NCBI RefSeq assembly: GCF_018967845.1
Contig: NZ_JAHLZZ010000001.1
Location: forward strand, 310,001 to 374,000
DNA: 64,000 bases
Direction of reading: 5' to 3'
Source: Hymenobacter siberiensis
Lineage (GTDB): Bacteria > Bacteroidota > Bacteroidia > Cytophagales > Hymenobacteraceae
Part shown: positions 59,989 to 64,000 of the stretch, piece by piece
How the letters are laid out: each line of letters opens with the position of its first letter
Position numbering within the stretch: the stretch's first letter is position 1
Made by a program: the position numbers and the translations under genes
The notes under the pieces: model-generated
Told to the model about the DNA's origin: nothing
Database searches by the model: none
Seen by the model: the letters and a program-made list of their open reading frames with translations, nothing else

Positions 59989-60152
59989 GGACCACGGATT
60001 TTAGCGGATTTCACGGATTTTGTGGTCGATTGCAGGCACAAAGACCAATGAAAAAAGGCTCGCCACATGGCGAGCCTTTTTCGTGTTCAATGGATTGATG
60101 GCCGACTACAAAATTCGTGAAATTTGCTAAAATCCGTACTAATCCGTGGTCC
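59989..60152. repeat. hairpin repeat of the ACCACGGATT family
   Basis: GGACCACGGATTTTAGCGGA and TTTCACGGATTTTGT at the left are mirrored by CGTGAAATTTGCTAAAATCC and AATCCGTGGTCC at the right. It contains a terminator hairpin (60052-60081). The membrane-protein stop at 60139 lies in the right arm. Confidence 0.8.
60052..60081. terminator. bidirectional terminator
   Basis: AAAAAGGCTCGCCA (60052-60065) and TGGCGAGCCTTTTT (60068-60081): a 14-bp stem with a two-base loop, usable on both strands. Confidence 0.85.
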
Positions 60153-60471
60153 CGAACAAGGGGATAATCAGCACGAAGCTCATCAGCACGGCCAGGTAAA
60201 ACCAGCCCATCATCTGGCTGCGGTAGCGGCGCGGCAGGCGGTTACTGAGCACCAGCATGGCCGCGATGACCAGGGTGAGGTGCGCCACAAAAAACACCAT
60301 CGTCTTCACCCAATTGCTCACAATGGTATTCTCAGGCTGGTTCTGGTTGGCTTCGCCCAGGCCCGAGGTGAGGAACTGCAGGCCATAGAAGGCCACGGTT
60401 TCGAAGGCGATGAAGAGCCCCAGGCCCACCAGCAGCGCCGGCCCGGACGATTTTTCGGAGACATCGGCCAT
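60139..60471 (-). CDS. small membrane protein
   Basis: A 110-residue protein with three predicted membrane spans (LLVGLGLFIAFETVAFYGLQ, TMVFFVAHLTLVIAAMLVL, GWFYLAVLMSFVLIIPLF). No known family. Five bases separate it from the VF530 gene, so the two are one operon. The last three residues (TTD) and stop come from the repeat at 59989-60152. Confidence 0.7.
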   Translation of the reverse strand: MADVSEKSSGPALLVGLGLFIAFETVAFYGLQFLTSGLGEANQNQPENTIVSNWVKTMVFFVAHLTLVIAAMLVLSNRLPRRYRSQMMGWFYLAVLMSFVLIIPLFGTTD

Positions 60472-60476
60472 GATGC

Positions 60477-60752
60477 TTACGGGCGGGGGCGGCCCTGCAC
60501 TTCCGCGCTGCGGGCCTTGATGTACAGCTCCTCGACCTTGGCACGGGCCCAGGGCGTGCGGCGCAAAAACGTGAGGCTGGACTTGATGCTGGGGTTATCG
60601 GCGAAGCAGTTCATGCGCAGGCGCTCATCGAGCTCGGGCCACCCGTAGGCGGCCACGAGGTACTCCAGAATCTGCGCCAGCTTCACGCCGTGCAGCTCGC
60701 TGATGAGGTGGCCGATTTCGTCGCGGGCATCGGCGGCGCGGAGGAAAGACAT
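60477..60752 (-). CDS. VF530 family DNA-binding protein
   Basis: A 91-residue protein of the VF530/DUF2132 family: LHGVKLAQILEYLVAAYGWP, then NCFADNPSIKSSLTFLRRTP and WARAKVEELYIKA. The family is alpha-helical and binds DNA in vitro; its cellular role is unknown. Start at MSFLRAAD; an upstream Met is not supported. First gene of a two-gene operon. Confidence 0.88.
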   Translation of the reverse strand: MSFLRAADARDEIGHLISELHGVKLAQILEYLVAAYGWPELDERLRMNCFADNPSIKSSLTFLRRTPWARAKVEELYIKARSAEVQGRPRP

Positions 60753-60849
60753 AGGCGAATTTAGGGGGCTGAAAGCACAAAGTTCGCGAAAAGCAGGGAC
60801 CCGGCGCACGATGGCGCCCGGCGCGGCGTTATTTTTGGAGTCCCTGCCT

Positions 60850-61707
60850 ATGCCGCCACTGTCCAGCACCGCTCCTGTTGCCCCACCCGCCGCCCGTCGG
60901 CGGCCGTGGCGGCGCGGCCTGCTGGCTGCCGTTTTGCTGGCCCTGCTGTTGGGCGGCGCCTACTACCTGCGTCACCAGGTGCAGCTGAACCGCTACGCCC
61001 GCCGGGCCTGGGCCACATTTACCAAAAATGGCCTCACCGGCCGCGAAAAAACGCCGCTGCTGGCCGGCTACTCCGTGCACGGCATCGACGTTTCGTCGTA
61101 CCAGGGCCGCATCGACTGGCCCGAGGTGGCCCGCAACCGGGTACGGTTTGCCTTCATCAAGGCCAGCGAGGGCGCTACGCTGCGCGACCCGCGCTTTGCC
61201 CGCAACTGGCGCGAGGCCCGCAAAGCCGGGGTGCTCTGTGGGGCCTACCACTACTTCCTGCCCAACCGCGACGGCAAGCTGCAGGCCGACTTATTTGCCA
61301 AAATAGTCCCCCTCGCCCCCGGCGACCTGCCGCCCGTGCTCGACGTGGAAGCCGCCAATTTCCACGACGTGGCCGTGCTGCGGCGCGAGGTGGCCCGCTG
61401 GCTGCGCCTCATCGAGGCGCACTACGGCGTGCGGCCCATCCTCTATTCCAACCACAGCTTCTACAAGCGCCACCTCGCCGGGCACTTCGACGACTACCCA
61501 CTCTGGCTGGCCCACTACGAGGTGGAGCGCCCCACCCTGCCCCCCAGCAAGTGGATAATCTGGCAGCATTCCGACGAAGCCTACGTGCCCGGCATTCGTG
61601 GCGTGGTCGATTTCAACGTTTTTAAGGGCAATTTTGAGTCATTGCAGGCCTTGCGCATTCCGGCCATCGGGCCGTCGCAGCCGGCCCGCGCTGGCAAAGC
61701 CAAATAA
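60850..61707 (+). CDS. glycoside hydrolase family 25 lysozyme
   Basis: A 285-residue N-acetylmuramidase. A proline-rich start and one membrane segment (about 27-45, LLAAVLLALLLGGAYYL) anchor it, with the GH25 domain outside (about 80-265): GIDVSSYQGRIDWPEV with the first catalytic Asp, FAFIKASEG, GAYHYFLP, PVLDVEAANF with Asp and Glu, and WQHSDEAYVPGI. It cleaves peptidoglycan in the periplasm. Start at MPPLSST. Divergent from the VF530 gene. Confidence 0.9.
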   Translation: MPPLSSTAPVAPPAARRRPWRRGLLAAVLLALLLGGAYYLRHQVQLNRYARRAWATFTKNGLTGREKTPLLAGYSVHGIDVSSYQGRIDWPEVARNRVRFAFIKASEGATLRDPRFARNWREARKAGVLCGAYHYFLPNRDGKLQADLFAKIVPLAPGDLPPVLDVEAANFHDVAVLRREVARWLRLIEAHYGVRPILYSNHSFYKRHLAGHFDDYPLWLAHYEVERPTLPPSKWIIWQHSDEAYVPGIRGVVDFNVFKGNFESLQALRIPAIGPSQPARAGKAK

Positions 61708-61710
61708 AAA

Positions 61711-61755
61711 AGCCGCCCGGCCCATCATTCCGCAAGGAATGTGGACCGGGCGGCT
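61711..61755 (-). terminator. hairpin terminator between the lysozyme and MXKDX-type genes
   Basis: AGCCGCCCGG ... ATTCC (61711-61730) and GGAAT ... CCGGGCGGCT (61736-61755) form a long stem; on the minus strand it is followed by TTTTTT. Confidence 0.8.
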
Positions 61756-61774
61756 GGCCCGCAAGTTGCAAAAA

Positions 61775-62005
61775 CTACATTTTGCCCTTGGTCATCTTGC
61801 CGCTGTGCATTTTGCCGCTGTGCATCTTGCCACCTTTGGCTTCCATCTTGTTCTCTTTCATCTCCATCTTCTTGGTCTCCATTTTCTCTTCCGATTTGGA
61901 TTCCATTTTGCCATCCTTGGCCATCGGCTTAGTACCTTGAGCACTGGCATTGAAGCAGCAGGTGGCAAAAGCGAGGGCAGCTACGATTTTGAGGGATTTG
62001 TTCAT
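61775..62005 (-). CDS. exported Met/Lys-rich repeat protein (pentapeptide MXKDX-like)
   Basis: A 76-residue protein with a signal peptide (MNKSLKIVAALAFATCC, cut near ASAQ). The mature part is a low-complexity string of Met every five or so residues with Lys, Glu and Ser (MAKDGKMESKSEEKMETKK), ending in GKMHSGKMHSGKMTKGKM with Met and His. It resembles short MXKDX-repeat periplasmic proteins. Met/His content suggests metal (for example copper) binding, which is inference. Transcribed alone with a terminator. Confidence 0.75.
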   Translation of the reverse strand: MNKSLKIVAALAFATCCFNASAQGTKPMAKDGKMESKSEEKMETKKMEMKENKMEAKGGKMHSGKMHSGKMTKGKM

Positions 62006-62074
62006 GGGATTGTTTGAAAAAAGGGGTTATGAGAGAATTATGGCCGAAAGGTTATCACCGAAAATAAAGGTTGG

Positions 62075-62512
62075 ATGAAGTTGAATAGACAAGCCAAAAT
62101 TATGCACCTCGGGGTGTTACCCCTTTTAGTTCTGCTAGTCCTGGTGCTGGCTTCCTGCGGCAGCAGCCACAGCGTGAGCAAGGGCACCAAAGGCGCACGG
62201 GGCACTACCCAGTCGGGCCTGGGCTCTTACTACGCCGACAAGTTTAACGGCCGACCCACCGCCAGCGGCAGTACCTACCGCCCCGGCCAAATGACCGCCG
62301 CCCACAACACGCTGCCCTTCGGCACGCTCATCCGCGTCACCAACACCCGCAACGGCCGCTCCGTCGACGTGACCGTGACCGACCGCGGCCCGCACACCAA
62401 AGGCTACATCGTGGATGTATCGCGCCGCGCCGCCGTGCAGCTCGATATCATCCAGGCCGGGGTAGTGCCGGTGCAGGTTACCGTCATCCGCGAAGCCGCC
62501 GACAATCATTAG
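62075..62512 (+). CDS. RlpA-like septal ring lytic transglycosylase lipoprotein
   Basis: A 145-residue lipoprotein: lipobox LASC, then a double-psi beta-barrel (about 48-138) with GSYYADKFNGRPTASG, LPFGTLIRVTN and VTVTDRGPHTKGYIVDVS, the conserved Asp and His-like active-site region. RlpA cuts glycan strands lacking stem peptides. No SPOR domain, so it is the short form. The Met at residue 10 is an alternative start that would make a better signal peptide. Confidence 0.9.
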   Translation: MKLNRQAKIMHLGVLPLLVLLVLVLASCGSSHSVSKGTKGARGTTQSGLGSYYADKFNGRPTASGSTYRPGQMTAAHNTLPFGTLIRVTNTRNGRSVDVTVTDRGPHTKGYIVDVSRRAAVQLDIIQAGVVPVQVTVIREAADNH

Positions 62513-62571
62513 GCCGCCGGCCCTTTTTCACTTCTCAATCGTTCATCCCCCACCCCACCGGCCTCCCTGCC

Positions 62572-62769
62572 ATGAATATCCGCAAAAAAGTAACCTGGAC
62601 GCTCCCGCCCGCCACCAACCGCTACGCCGCCCTCGACCTATGGGTGCCCGCCGCCGAAGACGAAGACTGGTCCGATGATGAAATTCAGTACGTCATTACC
62701 GAAGTAGTGGAAGCCGAAACCGATGCCGCCGGCCTCGAAATCCTGGCCTGGTACAGCAAAATTGTGTAG
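62572..62769 (+). CDS. small hypothetical protein
   Basis: A 65-residue protein: NIRKKVTWTLPPATNRYAAL followed by an acidic part (AAEDEDWSDDEIQYV) and ILAWYSKIV. No family known to me. It follows rlpA by 59 bases and is ended by a strong terminator, which supports it being a real gene. Confidence 0.6.
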   Translation: MNIRKKVTWTLPPATNRYAALDLWVPAAEDEDWSDDEIQYVITEVVEAETDAAGLEILAWYSKIV

Positions 62770-62804
62770 CGGCAATCAATCCGGCTATTTATCAGGACAC
62801 TACA

Positions 62805-62850
62805 CCGCCTTCCACTTGCTATTGCAGCAAGCCTGGAGGGCGGCTTTTTT
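62805..62850 (+). terminator. terminator after the small gene
   Basis: CCGCC-TTCCA-TTGCT pairs with AGCAA-TGGA-GGGCGG, followed by TTTTTT (62845-62850). Confidence 0.8.
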
Positions 62851-62973
62851 ACGTCCATTGGTGCAAAGCCAGGGCAATGCCCGGAGATAGGCAATACCTG
62901 CCAATAAAACTTTGCAACTATTTTTTATTTATAAATCAATTTTTTAAATAGTTTATTAAATAATATTTAATTG

Positions 62974-62981
62974 TATTTTTG
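62974..62981 (+). promoter_or_regulatory. -7 box of the terminal hydrolase gene
   Basis: TATTTTTG matches TAnnTTTG, in an AT-rich stretch (62915-62980) that could act as an upstream element. The -33 box is weak (TTTA). Confidence 0.5.
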
Positions 62982-63047
62982 ACTTGCAAGCATTCATAAA
63001 AGCGCTGTTACGCTACCTGATTCTGCAAAACATATTTAATCAATACA

Positions 63048-64000
63048 TTGGCCAACAAGTACTTACTGCCGTCGTTCATTGTCCTGTTAATGGTATGCCT
63101 GCTGAATCCAGCCCAGGTTCAGGCAGCTCCCGTTGAAACCCGCGAAGCGCCCGCTTACAAAACCGAGCAGATACATGTGAGTAGCCCCAGCAGCCCCGCG
63201 CCCGAAATAGGCCTGGGCGGCACCCTCCGCACTCCCTGGGGCGCGGGTCCGTTTCCGGCCATCGTGCTGCTGCCCGACGTGCATTCTCCCGCCCCCGCTA
63301 CGGATGACTATAGCCTGCTGAATGCCTTGGCCGACTACCTAACCCGGCAGGGCGTGGCCGTGCTGCGCCTCGATGACCGGGGCACCGGCCACTCAGTGGG
63401 AGTGGCCGCCGCTACCTCGGGCACCCAATTGGTGGCCGATGCCCAATCGGCCATGGCCTACCTGCGGGCCCGGCCAGGCATCGACCCGCTGCGCGTGGGC
63501 CTGCTGGGACACGGCGAAGGGGCCAACGTGGCTTTGCTGGCCGGAGCGGGGGCCGCCGCGCCGGCTTTCCTGGTGGCATTGGGGGCGGCCGACGTGAATG
63601 GGCAGGAGCTGCTGGCCCGGCAAACCTCGCTGGTAAACCAGCCCGGCGAGCCCGATACCGCCCAAATTGCCTGGGCTACCCAGGTAGCGCGGGCAATGAC
63701 CGCGGCCCGGCACGAAGCCAAAAAGCTGCTGGCCACCGGGGCCAATCCCGCCCAAACCCAGCTCCACATTGCCCAGGAGCAGCTGCGCCTGACCACCGAA
63801 GCCCGCAAGCGCAACGATGCACTGTATAAGCGCCAGTACGCGCTGCTCGAAATCATTCGCCAGACGGCCGACAATGCCCAGGCGCAGGCCATCGTGGCCA
63901 ATATGCTGAAGCAGATTTATCCGGTGATGAGCCCGGCGGCGGCGCAGGTCCGGGCCGGCCAGCTCACCAGCCCGTGGTATCGCGCCTTCCTCACGTTCAA
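63048..64000 (+). CDS. alpha/beta hydrolase, exported, incomplete at the window end
   Basis: An open frame runs from after a stop at 63018-63020 to the last base. From TTG 63048 it reads a signal peptide (LANKYLLPSFIVLLMVCLLN, cut near VQA); ATG 63090 is a shorter choice. The body has GLGGTLRTPWGAGPFPAIVL, VAVLRLDDRGTGHSVG and the nucleophile elbow GLLGHGEGAN with His-Gly-Glu where most have Ser (G-H-G-E-G), then a helical cap (LHIAQEQLRLTTEARKRND). So it is an alpha/beta hydrolase of the exported DUF3887/BAAT-like kind with an altered elbow, or a non-catalytic relative. Confidence 0.75.
   Translation, partial: MANKYLLPSFIVLLMVCLLNPAQVQAAPVETREAPAYKTEQIHVSSPSSPAPEIGLGGTLRTPWGAGPFPAIVLLPDVHSPAPATDDYSLLNALADYLTRQGVAVLRLDDRGTGHSVGVAAATSGTQLVADAQSAMAYLRARPGIDPLRVGLLGHGEGANVALLAGAGAAAPAFLVALGAADVNGQELLARQTSLVNQPGEPDTAQIAWATQVARAMTAARHEAKKLLATGANPAQTQLHIAQEQLRLTTEARKRNDALYKRQYALLEIIRQTADNAQAQAIVANMLKQIYPVMSPAAAQVRAGQLTSPWYRAFLTF

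Noticed and set aside
16293-60152. CRISPR arrays or attC integron sites
   Set aside because: The many inverted repeats are single hairpins at separate sites, not evenly spaced direct repeats with spacers, and no cas or integron integrase genes occur.

Overview
The window reads as a chromosomal segment of a high-GC member of the Bacteroidota, most like Hymenobacter or a close relative in the Cytophagales. Reasons: two secreted proteins with clear type IX secretion C-terminal sorting domains and a third weaker one, Bacteroidota-type promoters (TTTG or TTG about 20 bases before TAnnTTTG), SpoIIAA-like and BlaI/BlaR1 proteins of the kind common in that group, and GC-rich codon use. This is inferred from gene content; no rRNA is present to confirm it.

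Layout. (1) 1-7012: a 7-kb integrative element inserted in the 3' end of an initiator tRNA-Met gene, bounded by a 17-bp direct repeat (29-45 and 6996-7012). It carries a tyrosine integrase, an excisionase-like HTH protein, a Rep-like protein, an HNH endonuclease, a winged-helix regulator, small lipo/membrane proteins and an unlisted 39-residue membrane peptide. (2) 7257-16291: acyltransferase, MFS exporter, a BlaI/BlaR1 pair with two tandem operators, an M13 peptidase lipoprotein and a T9SS repeat protein. (3) 16447-21226: the phenylalanine/tyrosine operon on the minus strand (pheA, aminotransferase, tyrA, DAHP synthase-chorismate mutase) headed by an attenuator with two short Phe/Tyr-rich leader peptides. 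(4) 21326-39495: metabolic and envelope housekeeping (OYE, DinB, lysA, Gfo/Idh/MocA oxidoreductase, two paralogous T9SS nucleases, pentapeptide-repeat protein, LacI regulator, MFS transporter, HAD, creatininase, acetyltransferases, bestrophin). (5) 39791-47215: accessory region with a 41-bp minisatellite, a DUF433/DUF5615 toxin-antitoxin pair whose toxin is split by a 4.56-kb composite IS3-family transposon, and a SIR2-like protein. (6) 47299-52704: class Ia ribonucleotide reductase (nrdA, nrdB) and rplU-rpmA, with two DnaA boxes between nrdB and rplU. (7) 52794-64000: envelope and housekeeping genes (beta-barrel protein, cyclase, hydrolase, HemW, Omp85 protein, Hsp20, VF530, GH25 lysozyme, RlpA) ending in a truncated alpha/beta hydrolase.

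Two themes run through the segment. The intergenic spaces are filled with long, often perfect, hairpin repeats of several families; at six or more places the hairpin supplies the stop codon or the last residues of the neighbouring gene. Regulation is also unusually legible: a pheL-type attenuator with complete antiterminator/terminator logic, paired BlaI operators, and several clean Bacteroidota promoters.
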